In this document: piece after piece, positions 44,015-52,798 of the stretch
How the letters are laid out: every line of letters begins with the position of its first letter
Position numbering within the stretch: the first letter of the stretch is position 1
DNA from: Nocardia grenadensis NBRC 108939
GTDB lineage: Bacteria; Actinomycetota; Actinomycetes; Mycobacteriales; Mycobacteriaceae
Length of the DNA: 64,000 nt
Direction of reading: 5' to 3'
NCBI RefSeq assembly: GCF_001613445.1
Contig: NZ_BDCJ01000011.1
Coordinates: 1-64,000, forward strand
The notes under the pieces: generated by a model
The model's database searches: none
Seen by the model: only the letters and a program-made list of their open reading frames with translations
What the model was told of the DNA's origin: nothing
Translations under genes and position numbers: made by a program

Positions 44015-44602
44015 ATGCCCCTGCTGACCATCGGCGACCAGTTCCCCGCCTACGACCTCACCGCGGTGATCGGCGGTGACTTGTCCAAGGTCGACGCTCA
44101 GCAGCCGGACGACTATTTCACCCGGGTCACCAGCGCCGATCACGCGGGCAAGTGGCGGATCGTGTTCTTCTGGCCGAAGGACTTCACCTTCGTGTGCCCG
44201 ACCGAGATCGCCGCGTTCGGCAAGCTGAACGAGGAGTTCGCCGACCGTGACGCCCAGGTCCTCGGCGCGTCCGTGGACAACGAGTTCGTGCACTTCCAGT
44301 GGCGGGCCCAGCATGAGGACCTGAAGACCCTGCCCTTCCCCATCCTGTCCGACCTCAAGCGTGAACTGGCCACCGCCACCGGCGTTCTCAATGCCGACGG
44401 CGTCGCCGACCGCGCCACCTTCATCATCGACCCGAACAACGAGATCCAGTTCGTGTCGGTGACCGCCGGTTCCGTGGGCCGCAATGTCGACGAGGTGCTG
44501 CGGGTGCTGGACGCGCTGCAGTCCGACGAGCTGTGCGCCTGCAACTGGAAGAAGGGCGACCCGACCATCGACGCGCGCGAACTGCTGGCCGCGAGCGTCT
44601 GA
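44015..44602 (+). CDS. ahpC: Alkyl hydroperoxide reductase C (peroxiredoxin)
   Basis: AhpC reduces peroxides and peroxynitrite. The peroxidatic Cys is in FFWPKDFTFVCPTEIAAFG, near residue 61; the resolving part near the C-terminus reads SDELCACNWKKGDPT, with two Cys as in mycobacterial AhpC, which uses three cysteines. 195 residues. The ATG at 44015 follows AAGAAGGAG. It is co-transcribed with ahpD (15 bases apart), its reducing partner, and divergent from oxyR. Confidence 0.95.
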   Translation: MPLLTIGDQFPAYDLTAVIGGDLSKVDAQQPDDYFTRVTSADHAGKWRIVFFWPKDFTFVCPTEIAAFGKLNEEFADRDAQVLGASVDNEFVHFQWRAQHEDLKTLPFPILSDLKRELATATGVLNADGVADRATFIIDPNNEIQFVSVTAGSVGRNVDEVLRVLDALQSDELCACNWKKGDPTIDARELLAASV

Positions 44603-44617
44603 GCGGAAGGAGAACTG

Positions 44618-45157
44618 GTGAGTATCGACAATCTGAAGAGCTCGCTTCCCGAGTACGCCAAGGACCTCAAGCTCAACCTCTCGTCCATCTCGCGGACGAC
44701 GGTGCTCAACGAGCAGCAGCTGTGGGGCACCCTACTGGCCGCGGCCGCCGCGACCCGTTCCACGGCGACCCTGCGGGAGATCGCCGAAGAGGCGGCCGAT
44801 GTGCTGTCCGCCGAGGCCTACAACGCCGCGCTGGGCGCCGCCTCCATCATGGGCATGAACAATGTGTTCTACCGGAGCAAGGCGTTCCTGGACGGTAAGT
44901 ACGACGATCTGCGGGCCGGTCTGCGCATGCAGATCATCGGCGCCCCCGGCGTCGACAAGGCCGATTTCGAACTCTGGTCCTTCGCGGTGTCCTCGATCAA
45001 CGGCTGCCGGCACTGCCTGGAAGCGCACGAGCACACGCTGCGTGAGGCGGGTGTTTCGCGCGAGGTGATCTTCGAGGCGTTGCGTGCCGCGGCGATCGTG
45101 GCCGGGGTCGGGCAGGCCGTCCAGGCCACCGAGGCGCTGGCGACCGCCGCGGTCTGA
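44618..45157 (+). CDS. ahpD: Alkylhydroperoxidase AhpD
   Basis: AhpD passes electrons from dihydrolipoamide to AhpC. The active site [17 protein letters not shown] has the CxxC pair and the downstream His of the proton relay. The N-terminal repeat and helices ([20 protein letters not shown]) fit the 175-residue family. 179 residues, GTG at 44618 after GGAAGGAG. In mycobacteria the dihydrolipoamide comes from DlaT (E2) and lipoamide dehydrogenase, and a DlaT-like gene is also in this window. Directly downstream of ahpC in the same operon. Confidence 0.95.
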   Translation: MSIDNLKSSLPEYAKDLKLNLSSISRTTVLNEQQLWGTLLAAAAATRSTATLREIAEEAADVLSAEAYNAALGAASIMGMNNVFYRSKAFLDGKYDDLRAGLRMQIIGAPGVDKADFELWSFAVSSINGCRHCLEAHEHTLREAGVSREVIFEALRAAAIVAGVGQAVQATEALATAAV

Positions 45158-45409
45158 GCCCGACCGGGCGAACCGCGCGAGCCGGAACCGGGCGACGAGG
45201 AAGCTCCTCGCCACCCGGTTCTGTTCGTCGATCGTGGGCGGCCGGAGTGCCCGGAGAATCCCGGTGCGCCACCCGCCGTGCACGGTCGGCTCCGAAAAAC
45301 TCCGGCGCACCACCAAACCGGAAGCAGGACCCACGCGAATTCCCTCCCGATGCCGTTCCAGGTGCCGAGGTCAGAAGACCCCGGCCGACGACACGAGAGG
45401 TTCGCGACT

Positions 45410-46435
45410 GTGACTGCACGGCGATGGACACGTACGAGCGCACTGCGCTGGGGACTGGCGGCCGCGCTGGCCGCGGCCGGGCTTGCGGGCACCGCGAGCC
45501 CCGCCACCGCGGCCCCCGATGCGGCGCACGTCGTCTCCGCGGAGAACGTGAGCGACCGGCAGCAGACCGTAACGGTCTTCTCCCCCGCGATGAACAGGCC
45601 GATCCCCATCCAGGTGATCCGCGCGGCCGATACGTCGCGGCCGCGGCCGACACTGTACCTGCTCAACGGTTCCGGTGGCGGCCCGAACGAGAGCGGCTGG
45701 GACAAGCAGACCGACGCCTTCCAGTTCCTGAGCGGTAAAGACGTCAATGTCGTCACACCCTACGGCGGCGCCAATTCCTATTACACCGACTGGATTCGCG
45801 ACGACGCCGCCCTCGGCCGTAACAAATGGCAGACATTCCTCAACGAGGAACTACCGCCCGTGATCGAGAAGTTCCTCGGCGCCGACGGCAACCGGGCACT
45901 CGCGGGTGTTTCGATGAGCGGCACCTCGGTATTGAACCTGGCCATCGCCAAACCCGGCTTCTGGAAGAGTGTGGCCTCCTACAGCGGCTGCGCCCAGACC
46001 TCCGACCCGGTCGGCCACGAGTTCGTCCGGCTCACCGTGGAACTGTGGGGTGGCGGGCAGAGCGTCGAGAACATGTGGGGTCCGCAGAACGGGCCGCTGT
46101 GGCGGGCCAACGACCCACTGGTCAATGCGGAAGGACTACGCGGCACCGAGGTCTACCTCAGTACGGGCAGCGGTATTCCGGCAGCGCCGCACGACACCCC
46201 CTTCGATCGCCGGGTACAGGAAGGTCGCATTCCACTCCCGGTGCAGCTCGCGTTCGGCGGGCCGATCGAGGCCGCCATCCGGTACTGCACGGTGAACCTG
46301 GCGAACCGGCTGCGTGAGCTGGACATCCCGGTGACGCTGGACGATCGGCCGGTCGGCACACACTCCTGGGGTTACTGGGAGGACGATCTGCGCACCTCCT
46401 GGCCGTTCGTGGCACAGTCGATCGGTATAGGCTAG
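45410..46435 (+). CDS. Secreted mycolyltransferase-fold esterase (antigen 85-like family)
   Basis: A 341-residue exported alpha/beta hydrolase of the esterase D/antigen 85 superfamily. The signal peptide (basic TARRWTRTSALRW, then LAAALAAAGLAGTA) ends near ATAAPD. The nucleophile elbow is LAGVSMSGTSVLNLA; catalytic His is in VGTHSWGYWED; NWXG-like features QTFLNEELPPVIEKFLG and WKSVASYSGCAQTSDPVG match corynomycolyl/mycolyltransferases. It would transfer or hydrolyse mycolyl esters of trehalose or arabinogalactan outside the membrane. The GTG at 45410 has GAGAGG upstream and starts the signal cleanly; the frame extends to 45278 without support. Confidence 0.85.
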   Translation: MTARRWTRTSALRWGLAAALAAAGLAGTASPATAAPDAAHVVSAENVSDRQQTVTVFSPAMNRPIPIQVIRAADTSRPRPTLYLLNGSGGGPNESGWDKQTDAFQFLSGKDVNVVTPYGGANSYYTDWIRDDAALGRNKWQTFLNEELPPVIEKFLGADGNRALAGVSMSGTSVLNLAIAKPGFWKSVASYSGCAQTSDPVGHEFVRLTVELWGGGQSVENMWGPQNGPLWRANDPLVNAEGLRGTEVYLSTGSGIPAAPHDTPFDRRVQEGRIPLPVQLAFGGPIEAAIRYCTVNLANRLRELDIPVTLDDRPVGTHSWGYWEDDLRTSWPFVAQSIGIG

Positions 46436-46599
46436 CTCTTCCTGCCGGCGATGAGCGCCGCTCGGGCGGGGCTCATCGCCGGGCACGACCTCGGCGCCAC
46501 GCCGGCGGCCGCCACTATCCGTTCTGCCGCGGCAGCCTCGGTACCCGATCCCGGGCCGGGCATACCGATCATCGGATCCGGCGGCGTGCGTGGAATCGC

Positions 46600-47031
46600 C
46601 TACGGAAGAGGCAGACACGAACTACCGGCGTCGAGTCCCTGCCCTCGCACATCGACTTCGATGTATTTCGCCGAGGTGTACTGCCCCGGGGTGAACTGCT
46701 GTGCGGTGATGTTCTGACGGCCGGGATATTTCGGCGTCCATTCGAAGGTCGCGGTCCCGTTCTCGGGGTGATAGACGGCCTGGCCCAGGCGCTCTCCGCC
46801 ACCCGGAACCTCCCCACCACTGTTGATGATGGTGACCTCACCCGCCTCGGACGGCGGTGCGTCGACCGTCGCGGTCACCGTATAGGCGCACCCGGCCTGC
46901 AGCCCGTCCGGGCCGGCGGCCACCTCCACTCCCGTCACGGCCGCTCCCGCACCCGGTGCCGCGTACGCTGCCGCAACGCCCAGAGCCCCCAGCGCCGCGG
47001 CGAAGCCGAAATGTCGGATATTGCTGTACAT
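46600..47031 (-). CDS. Small secreted protein with Ig-like strands, unknown function
   Basis: A 143-residue exported protein. The ATG at 47031 follows GAAAGG and begins MYSNIRHFGFAAALGALGVA, a signal peptide cut near APGAGAAV. The mature part is beta-rich (YTVTATVDAPPSEAGEVTII, GTATFEWTPKYPGRQNITAQ), like one Ig-type domain, with two Cys (GLQAGCAYTV and AGSSCLPLP) that could make a disulfide. No enzyme motif. It lies between the mycolyltransferase-fold gene and the AraC regulator; many Nocardia and Rhodococcus genomes seem to have such proteins. Function not inferred. Confidence 0.65.
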   Translation of the reverse strand: MYSNIRHFGFAAALGALGVAAAYAAPGAGAAVTGVEVAAGPDGLQAGCAYTVTATVDAPPSEAGEVTIINSGGEVPGGGERLGQAVYHPENGTATFEWTPKYPGRQNITAQQFTPGQYTSAKYIEVDVRGQGLDAGSSCLPLP

Positions 47032-47117
47032 ATCGAACCTTTCGTGATCTTCGGTAGGACTCTCCGACCCTCCCACACCCGTCCGGCACCCGCCCGGTCG
47101 GGCGCCGGACGCGCAGT

Positions 47118-48053
47118 TCACGCTCCGATATCGGCGGTGGCACGAAAATCACTCGGCCGGATACCTCGATGCCGTTTGAACGCGGCACTGAAACCGAACG
47201 CGTCCGCATAACCCACGGCCCTCGCCACCTGCGCCACCGTCAGGCTGTGATCGGCGAGCAGCTCTTCCGCCTCGTCCATCCGGCATTCGGTGAGATACGC
47301 CAGCGGCGACTGCCCCATGATCTCGGAGAACCGCCGTGCGAACAACGCCCGCGATACCCCCGCTTCCGAAGCCAGCGAGGCGACCGTCCACCCGGCGGCG
47401 GGCTTTCCGTGCATGGCCTCCAACGCCGGCCCCACCACCGGATCGGCCGGCCCGCGATACCAGCCCGGTGCGCCCGCGTCCTGCTGGTCGAACCAATCAC
47501 GCAGCGTGCACACCAGCGCCCAGTCGAGCAGCCGGTCCATCAGTGCCTGCGCACCCGCCGGCCGGCGCACCGCATCCGTGGCCACCGACTCCATCCACGC
47601 GCACACCTCCACCTCGTCGGAGACCACCAGAATCGGCGGCACCGCGCGCAGCAGGCGTTCGTGGCGCCGCCCCGACGCCCGGTAGGCGCCGACGATCAGC
47701 GCGGTCTCGCCGGCCAGGTCGTCGCCCCAGCGGCCGTCGTCCAGCGCCGCATCGCATTTGGCGTCCGGCGCGAAACAGGCGACCTCGTATTCGTCGTGGG
47801 GCAGGCCCACCGTGTCCGCGTGGTCGGCGAAGAGGAAGGGTTCCGGGCCCCGCACGATCGCGGTGTCGCCGGCCTCGATCCGGCGCTCGCTCCCGCCGGG
47901 CAGCAGGAGCGTGCCCCCGCCGCGCAGCACGGTGATCATGGTGAGCGGTGCGCGGTCGGCGAACCGAATACTCCACGGTGCTTCCAGCACCGCATTGGTG
48001 AGTACGGCACCTTCGGCGCGGATGCCGCTCAGCAGTGTGCTCAAGGGGTCCAC
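47118..48053 (-). CDS. AraC family transcriptional regulator with cupin-type sensor
   Basis: A 311-residue regulator. The N-terminal half is a cupin-like AraC sensor (MITVLRGGGTLLLPGGSERR, GDTAIVRGPEPFLFADHADT). The C-terminal HTH pair is WTVASLASEAGVSRALFARR and SLTVAQVARAVGYADAFGFS, with FKRHRGIRPSDFRA at the end. It is divergent from a quinone reductase gene, and an inverted repeat lies between them (48078-48116). Such AraC/quinone reductase pairs usually respond to electrophiles; here that is inference. Confidence 0.86.
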   Translation of the reverse strand: MDPLSTLLSGIRAEGAVLTNAVLEAPWSIRFADRAPLTMITVLRGGGTLLLPGGSERRIEAGDTAIVRGPEPFLFADHADTVGLPHDEYEVACFAPDAKCDAALDDGRWGDDLAGETALIVGAYRASGRRHERLLRAVPPILVVSDEVEVCAWMESVATDAVRRPAGAQALMDRLLDWALVCTLRDWFDQQDAGAPGWYRGPADPVVGPALEAMHGKPAAGWTVASLASEAGVSRALFARRFSEIMGQSPLAYLTECRMDEAEELLADHSLTVAQVARAVGYADAFGFSAAFKRHRGIRPSDFRATADIGA

Positions 48054-48077
48054 CCCACCGAGGTTAGACGAACTCCT

Positions 48078-48116
48078 ATCAGATGTAGATCTTTACCCAT
48101 AGATCGTCCATCTGAT
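48078..48116. promoter_or_regulatory. Inverted repeat in the AraC/quinone reductase divergent promoter
   Basis: ATCAGATG (48078-48085) and CATCTGAT (48109-48116) are a perfect 8-bp inverted repeat with a 23-bp gap, centred near 48097 in the 118-bp divergent gap. TAGATC occurs twice inside. It is a natural operator candidate for the adjacent AraC protein. Confidence 0.45.
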
Positions 48117-48171
48117 GGCGTGTGGAATGAGATCAGACCGCACAACCGAGCATCCGGAGAGCCGGATCGAG

Positions 48172-48876
48172 ATGGAGGACCCCGTGTCGCACAGCACGAT
48201 CGACGACGCCCCGACCACCCGCACCGCACTGGTCGTCGTCGCTCACCCCCGCCCCGACTCGCTGACCGCCCATATCGCCGCTCTGGCCGCCCGGCGGCTC
48301 ACGGCGGCGGGCTACCGCATCGACCTGCTCGACCTGCACGCCGAGAACTTCGATCCCCGGATGAATACCGCCGACCTTCCGGAATGGGGAAACCGGGAGA
48401 AGACCTACTCTCCGGAGGTCGAGAACCATATGCGGCGCGTCCTCGCCGCCGATGTCATCGTCGCGGTGTTCCCGGTCTACTGGGTGCAGGTCCCGGCGAT
48501 CCTCAAGGGCTGGATCGACCGCGTCTGGAACTACGGATTCGCCTACGGCCGCAGCAAACCCCGGCTCGCGGGCAAACGGATGCTGTGGCTCGGCCTGGCC
48601 GGTGCCGCGGACGACGACAGCGCCGTCGACCTCATGCAGCAATCGTTGGGCATGCAGCTCAACGACGGTATCGCGTACTACTGCGGGCTGGCCGAGTCGT
48701 CGGTGGGGCTGTTGCCCGGTGCGGAGGAGAAACGACAGCGCCTGGACGCCGACGGCAATCTGCTGCTCGACGAGGCACTCACCGGCGCGGTGCGCCAGGC
48801 CCACTACGCGGCGCTGGAAGACCGGGCGGGGCGTTTCGTCGACGATTTCCTCACCGGCGACCGGGTGCCCGCCTGA
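48172..48876 (+). CDS. Flavodoxin-fold NAD(P)H quinone reductase (MdaB/NQO family)
   Basis: A 234-residue enzyme of the NQO1/MdaB type, reducing quinones by two electrons with FMN or FAD. ALVVVAHPRPDSLTAHIAAL is the flavin phosphate loop; AADVIVAVFPVYWVQVPAILKGWID and WNYGFAYG form the flavin site and dimer face. ATG at 48172 with GGAGAG upstream; an alternative GTG at 48184 has GGAGG before it. Divergent from an AraC regulator that probably controls it. Confidence 0.85.
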   Translation: MEDPVSHSTIDDAPTTRTALVVVAHPRPDSLTAHIAALAARRLTAAGYRIDLLDLHAENFDPRMNTADLPEWGNREKTYSPEVENHMRRVLAADVIVAVFPVYWVQVPAILKGWIDRVWNYGFAYGRSKPRLAGKRMLWLGLAGAADDDSAVDLMQQSLGMQLNDGIAYYCGLAESSVGLLPGAEEKRQRLDADGNLLLDEALTGAVRQAHYAALEDRAGRFVDDFLTGDRVPA

Positions 48877-49058
48877 CCTACGCGGACCCGGCCGGAAGTC
48901 GGCCCCGACCGGGCGGGCCGGCGGGGATTGTCCGAGGACGCTGGGGGCGCGCCGCTCGCCGCTTCGCGGTCGGCCGACGTGGCATTCCTGATCACGATCG
49001 GCGCGAACTCGGGCGCGATCCGATTCCGGTGCCGGAACAGATCACGGCGCACCCCGCC

Positions 49059-49442
49059 TCACGGGATCGGTTTTCCGACGATCCACTCGTGACCGAACGG
49101 ATCCCGCACCCGCCCCTGACGCGCCCCGTACGGCTGATCCGCCACCTCGAACACGATCTCGCCACCCGCCTCCACCATCTGCCGGGCGAGGCGGTCGGGA
49201 TCGGCCGACAGTACGGAGAGAAGAAGACCGCGACCGCCGAGCCGCAGTGGGTCGTGGTCGATATCGTCGGCGTCCTTCACCTCGAATACGGCTCCGCACG
49301 GAAGTTCGAGCGCGGCGAAAACCACCCTGCCATCCGCCTCGTGCCGCTGTTGAAGATCGGCAGCGAATACGTCGGTGTAGTAGCGGATCGCCGCGTCGGC
49401 GCCCTCGATGATCAATTTCGGCGTGATCTGCTCGATACTCAT
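49059..49442 (-). CDS. VOC (glyoxalase/bleomycin resistance) superfamily protein
   Basis: A 127-residue vicinal-oxygen-chelate protein of the PhnB-like kind: ITPKLIIEGADAAIRYYTDV, then LPCGAVFEVKDADDIDHD, ARQMVEAGGEIVFEVADQPY and GRVRDPFGHEWIVGK. Such proteins bind or modify small ligands; no metal triad is certain. The ATG at 49442 is chosen by family length, although no ribosome site is visible; the frame is open to 49649 without homology. Confidence 0.8.
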   Translation of the reverse strand: MSIEQITPKLIIEGADAAIRYYTDVFAADLQQRHEADGRVVFAALELPCGAVFEVKDADDIDHDPLRLGGRGLLLSVLSADPDRLARQMVEAGGEIVFEVADQPYGARQGRVRDPFGHEWIVGKPIP

Positions 49443-49690
49443 GAGTGGAGTATGTGCCGAGCCGCCACGCACCGACTTGGAGATTTGTCTCCTGGAGTGC
49501 GGGCGGCGCGGACACCAGAAATTCCTACGAGAAACTATCCGGTCACACCTCATCGCGCAGGCGCCGCACCCCCGAGTGCGACGAGCACCCGGAATGCAGG
49601 TCCCGCGGGCGACCGGGAAGCGTGTCCCGCGCGATGGCACGCGAGACACGCCCGTCCTGGGGTAGTCCGGCTCTCTCTGTGGCAGAGGGC

Positions 49691-49828
49691 TCAGAAAGGT
49701 TGACCCTGCAGGAGCGCGAACGCGCCCGCGATGAAGAACAGGGGAATGAAGAGGGCGGTGGCGACAGGATCGCCATTGAGGTAGCCCTGACGAATATTCT
49801 CCATGGCGGCCGCGGAACCCGAATTCAT
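49691..49828 (-). CDS. 45-residue peptide with one transmembrane segment
   Basis: ATG at 49828, with GAAAGGG about nine bases before it, encodes 45 residues: a polar start (MNSGSAAAMENIRQGYLNGD) and one hydrophobic segment (ATALFIPLFFIAGAFALL) before a short tail. The frame is also open upstream to 50017, where it reads a copy of the N-terminus of the helical-repeat protein at 54088. The own ribosome site favours an independent small membrane protein. No family is known to me. The gene stands alone between the VOC and DUF3048 genes. Confidence 0.5.
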   Translation of the reverse strand: MNSGSAAAMENIRQGYLNGDPVATALFIPLFFIAGAFALLQGQPF

Positions 49829-49849
49829 ATCAATTGACCCTTTCGCTGC

Positions 49850-50017
49850 GTCGTGCTCGACACAGTCCACAGTACTGGGGCATCCCCTCGACCATCGACG
49901 GGAAGTCGATGCGCCGAACTCGGCCGCGTGCCACATCAATACCGTGTGGACGATATCGGCTCCGGCGGCGCGGCTTTCGGATTTCTTCGCAATCATGGAC
50001 ATGATCAGTCCCGCCAT
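49850..50017 (-). pseudogene. Fragment duplicating the N-terminus of the helical-repeat protein at 54088
   Basis: From the ATG at 50017 the frame reads MAGLIMSMIAKKSESRAAGA then IVHTVLMWHAAEFG, matching the start of the protein at 54088 (MAGLIMCMLKKKPESRPAGA, TVHTVLMRHATPLG) at about 23 of 34 positions. After that the similarity stops, and the DNA becomes the leader of the 45-residue peptide. It is a displaced 5' fragment of a paralogue. Confidence 0.5.
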
Positions 50018-50080
50018 ACAGGTGCACGGGCAGTCGCGGTGGGAATACGTGCGAAACGGCGACGATATCGCTCGCGGTGC

Positions 50081-51034
50081 TTACGCCCCCGGTGACCAGA
50101 GCTGCGCTGGAATCAGGACAGTCCACACCTGCCCCGGCGCGAAGGGGATGGCGGTATCGGTGGAGGTTGTATAGGTTGTGCCGGCCTGTGGGGAGGGCCG
50201 GGACCACTCGGCCCGGAACGCTCGACCGTCGCGGAGTACGAGTGCCCGACCGCTACCGGTCGTCCGGGCCAGCGGTGAGACGCTGCCCGCGGTATCGCTG
50301 ATGGCCGAGTCCTGCACCTGCACACTCTGCAGCACGACCGTACCTGCCATGACCTGTCCGGTATCGGCACCGGTGTAGGCGGCACCATCCATGGACACCA
50401 GCCACCGCTGATGTTCGGGTGACCAGTCGAAACCGATCAGCGTATCCGGATACCGCGCTTCCTGATGTTGTGTGGGCCGGCCACCGGCAGGCGTGGGACC
50501 GAAGTACGGTTGCGAAGCCGGCGGCCAGCCGCCGCCCACGGGTAACCGATCCGAGCGGACGAACAGGTTGTGCGGGGCGTCGCGACTGTAGTCGCGGTAG
50601 TACGCGCCGGGTTGCCGATCGGCCGAGGCGTTCTGCAGCGACGAGCGATCGACGGAGGCAACCAGCTCGGGCGCGGCACCGGAGGAGGCCAACGTCGGGT
50701 CCCCGAACTGGTCCAAGAGCGTCAGATCCGTTTCCCGCACGCTTCGGATAGGACCGATCACCGGGGGTTTGTCGGTCGAGAACACCGCAGCCAACCGGCT
50801 GGAACCACCCTCGACCGGCTCGACGTAGACCATATCGGCGGCTGCGAGCCCGACCGGTGGCCGTGCCCGCGGGCTGTTGTCTATCTTCGCGACCAGCACG
50901 GGCGCCCCTACCCCGGAGGTCGCCGGACCGGGCGGAGCGCGCTCGGGTCGGGTGCCGCTATTGCACGCGAACACCGCGCACATTCCCAATGTCGTCAGGA
51001 ACGCGGCAATCCAAATCCACCATCGCTGTTGCAT
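50081..51034 (-). CDS. DUF3048 domain lipoprotein
   Basis: A 317-residue exported lipoprotein. MQQRWWIWIAAFLTTLGMC is the signal and AVFACNS a lipobox-like site. The DUF3048 domain follows: APVLVAKIDNSPRARPPVGL, AADMVYVEPVEGGSSRLAAV, IGPIRSVRETDLTLLDQFGD; the C-terminal part has AFRAEWSRPSPQAGTTYTT and PGQVWTVLIPAQ. The family is widespread in Gram-positive bacteria and its function is unsettled; an extracellular, envelope-linked role is likely. The ATG at 51034 is divergent from the next small secreted protein. Confidence 0.85.
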   Translation of the reverse strand: MQQRWWIWIAAFLTTLGMCAVFACNSGTRPERAPPGPATSGVGAPVLVAKIDNSPRARPPVGLAAADMVYVEPVEGGSSRLAAVFSTDKPPVIGPIRSVRETDLTLLDQFGDPTLASSGAAPELVASVDRSSLQNASADRQPGAYYRDYSRDAPHNLFVRSDRLPVGGGWPPASQPYFGPTPAGGRPTQHQEARYPDTLIGFDWSPEHQRWLVSMDGAAYTGADTGQVMAGTVVLQSVQVQDSAISDTAGSVSPLARTTGSGRALVLRDGRAFRAEWSRPSPQAGTTYTTSTDTAIPFAPGQVWTVLIPAQLWSPGA

Positions 51035-51145
51035 AGGTTCGGCCCTCTGACGCAGCCGATTCTACGCCGCGCTCGACCATCCACATCGCACTGCCGGTCA
51101 CGGCTGATCGCCGAAGAGTGTGGCCGCCCCTTCGTCGCAGCCGGC

Positions 51146-51565
51146 GTGCTGGCAGCCGTGGGACCGGCGCCGCTACTGCTGACCGCGCCTGCCCACGCCG
51201 AAGCGGACACCGTGCACTTCACCGCCGGAACCTTCAGCTGCGCCATCTACGGCGACGGAACGGTCGGCTGCGATATCGCGCAACCCACCCGCCTCCAATA
51301 CCGCTTTCTGCCGATCCCGTTGCAGACGAGCGAGATCGTCATCGACCAATCGTGGCTGCCCGCGCACCCGACCTTCGACGGTGGCACGCCGTATACGCCG
51401 CCCGGCGGAAACCCGCAGATCAGCGACGTCAAAACCGGGGTAGGCACGTGGGGGCCCTACGTCGAACACGCCGGCGCGCGCTGCGATGTAGGGCTCCACG
51501 GCAGCTTCGGGTGCCAGTCCAAGGGGCGCGGGTTCACCGTCTACGGCGGCACCATCTCGGCCTGA
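51146..51565 (+). CDS. Small secreted protein, unknown function, uncertain start
   Basis: A beta-rich exported protein: the hydrophobic stretch VGPAPLLLTAPAHAEAD ends a signal peptide, followed by TVHFTAGTFSCAIYGDGTVG, QTSEIVIDQSWLPAHPTFDG and ARCDVGLHGSFGCQSKGRGF. Four Cys in the mature part could make two disulfides. The GTG at 51146 gives a signal peptide without a positive start; upstream codons (RLIAEECGRPFVAAG) look like its true beginning but offer only CTG at 51104, so the original start may have been lost. 139 residues as given. Confidence 0.55.
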   Translation: MLAAVGPAPLLLTAPAHAEADTVHFTAGTFSCAIYGDGTVGCDIAQPTRLQYRFLPIPLQTSEIVIDQSWLPAHPTFDGGTPYTPPGGNPQISDVKTGVGTWGPYVEHAGARCDVGLHGSFGCQSKGRGFTVYGGTISA

Positions 51566-51676
51566 CCCGCGCGGCGCGGTCCGGACCACGCCTCTCGACC
51601 ACACCGCGCGGGTTACCGGAATCGACCGGTCGCCGGTAGGCCCACAGCTCGGTCCGGGAGGTGACCGAGTACCGCG

Positions 51677-52633
51677 TCAGCCGATCGGGCTGTTCCCGAG
51701 TGCTTCCACAGCGGCCCGGGTGGCGGCGGCCACGAGATCGTTGGCCGGTTCGGCATCCTGCTCGGATTTGGTGGTGAGCACCGCGATGACCAGCGGAGCC
51801 CGCCCCGGCGGCCAGGCCACGGCGACGTCGAGGGCGGAACCGTACGCCGGGGACCCGGTTTTGTTGCCGACCTTCCAGTCGGCGGGCAGTCCCGCCCGGA
51901 TGCGATTGCCACCGGTCGCGCTGGCGACGAGCCACGCGGCCAGTTGCGCGCGTTCGGGTTCCGCGAGGGTGTCGCCGACCACGAGCGCGCGATAATCGGC
52001 GGCCAGCGCCGCGGCGGTGGTGGTGTCGCGTTCGTCGCCCGGGATCGCGGTGTTCAGCTCGGTTTCCCAGCGATCCAGTCGCGAAGTGTCGTCACCGAGG
52101 GTGCGGAGGAACGCGGTGAAGCCCGCGGGCCCGTCGAGCAGTTTCAGGATCTGGTTGCCGGCGGTGTTGTCGGACACGGTGATGGCGGCGTCGCACAGGG
52201 CGGCCACCGTCATCCCGGTATCGACGTGCTGCTCGGTCACCGGCGAGTTCGCGACGAGGTCGGTACGCGGGTACCGGATCACTCGGTCGAAGAACCCCGA
52301 CGACAGCGGATGCTCGTGCAGCAACGCACCGCACGCGAGACCCTTGAACGTGGAAGCCATCGGGAACCGCTCACCGTCACGGTAGGCGACACTGCGGCCG
52401 TCGGCGGTGTCCACCGCGAACACCCCCAGCCGCGCACCGTGCGCCGCTTCCAGATCGGCGAACTGCTGCGTCGTCACGGTGTGGTCGGTAGTACTGGCCG
52501 GCGCGGTCGCGACCGTGGTGCCGGGACTTGCCTCGCATGCGGTCGCCGCCGAGAGCGCGGACACCGCCAGTGCGGCGGCGGCGAGCCGGCGGCGGTCGAA
52601 TGAGACGAGCTGAACGAGTGCGGAGAATTTCAC
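51677..52633 (-). CDS. bla: Class A beta-lactamase (lipoprotein-type)
   Basis: A serine beta-lactamase of the Nocardia AST-1/FAR-1 kind, hydrolysing penicillins and some cephalosporins at the cell surface. The active Ser is in [16 protein letters not shown] (SxxK), SDNTAG is the SDN loop, [12 protein letters not shown] holds the omega-loop Glu and [11 protein letters not shown] is the KTG motif. The N-terminus has a signal with AATACEAS, a lipobox-like site, so it may be membrane-anchored. The GTG at 52633 is used (318 residues); the longer frame to 52756 is unsupported. No LysR-type ampR-like regulator is adjacent. Confidence 0.92.
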   Translation of the reverse strand: MKFSALVQLVSFDRRRLAAAALAVSALSAATACEASPGTTVATAPASTTDHTVTTQQFADLEAAHGARLGVFAVDTADGRSVAYRDGERFPMASTFKGLACGALLHEHPLSSGFFDRVIRYPRTDLVANSPVTEQHVDTGMTVAALCDAAITVSDNTAGNQILKLLDGPAGFTAFLRTLGDDTSRLDRWETELNTAIPGDERDTTTAAALAADYRALVVGDTLAEPERAQLAAWLVASATGGNRIRAGLPADWKVGNKTGSPAYGSALDVAVAWPPGRAPLVIAVLTTKSEQDAEPANDLVAAATRAAVEALGNSPIG

Positions 52634-52798
52634 CCCCGCAGCACACCACCACACCCGGGCGCCGGGCCAATACACAACTCCCCCGTGAACAAGTCGGACT
52701 TGATATCGCCGCAGTTCATCCGGGCGGTATCCGACCTGATAGGCACGGCCGACCACGCTCGGCGGTCCGCGGTGCCGTACCGGAGCACCCGGTCACGT

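Noticed and set aside
47169..49703. An 844-codon plus-strand open frame
   Set aside because: It runs antisense to the AraC and VOC genes and out of frame with the quinone reductase; the translation is Arg/Pro-rich without motifs.
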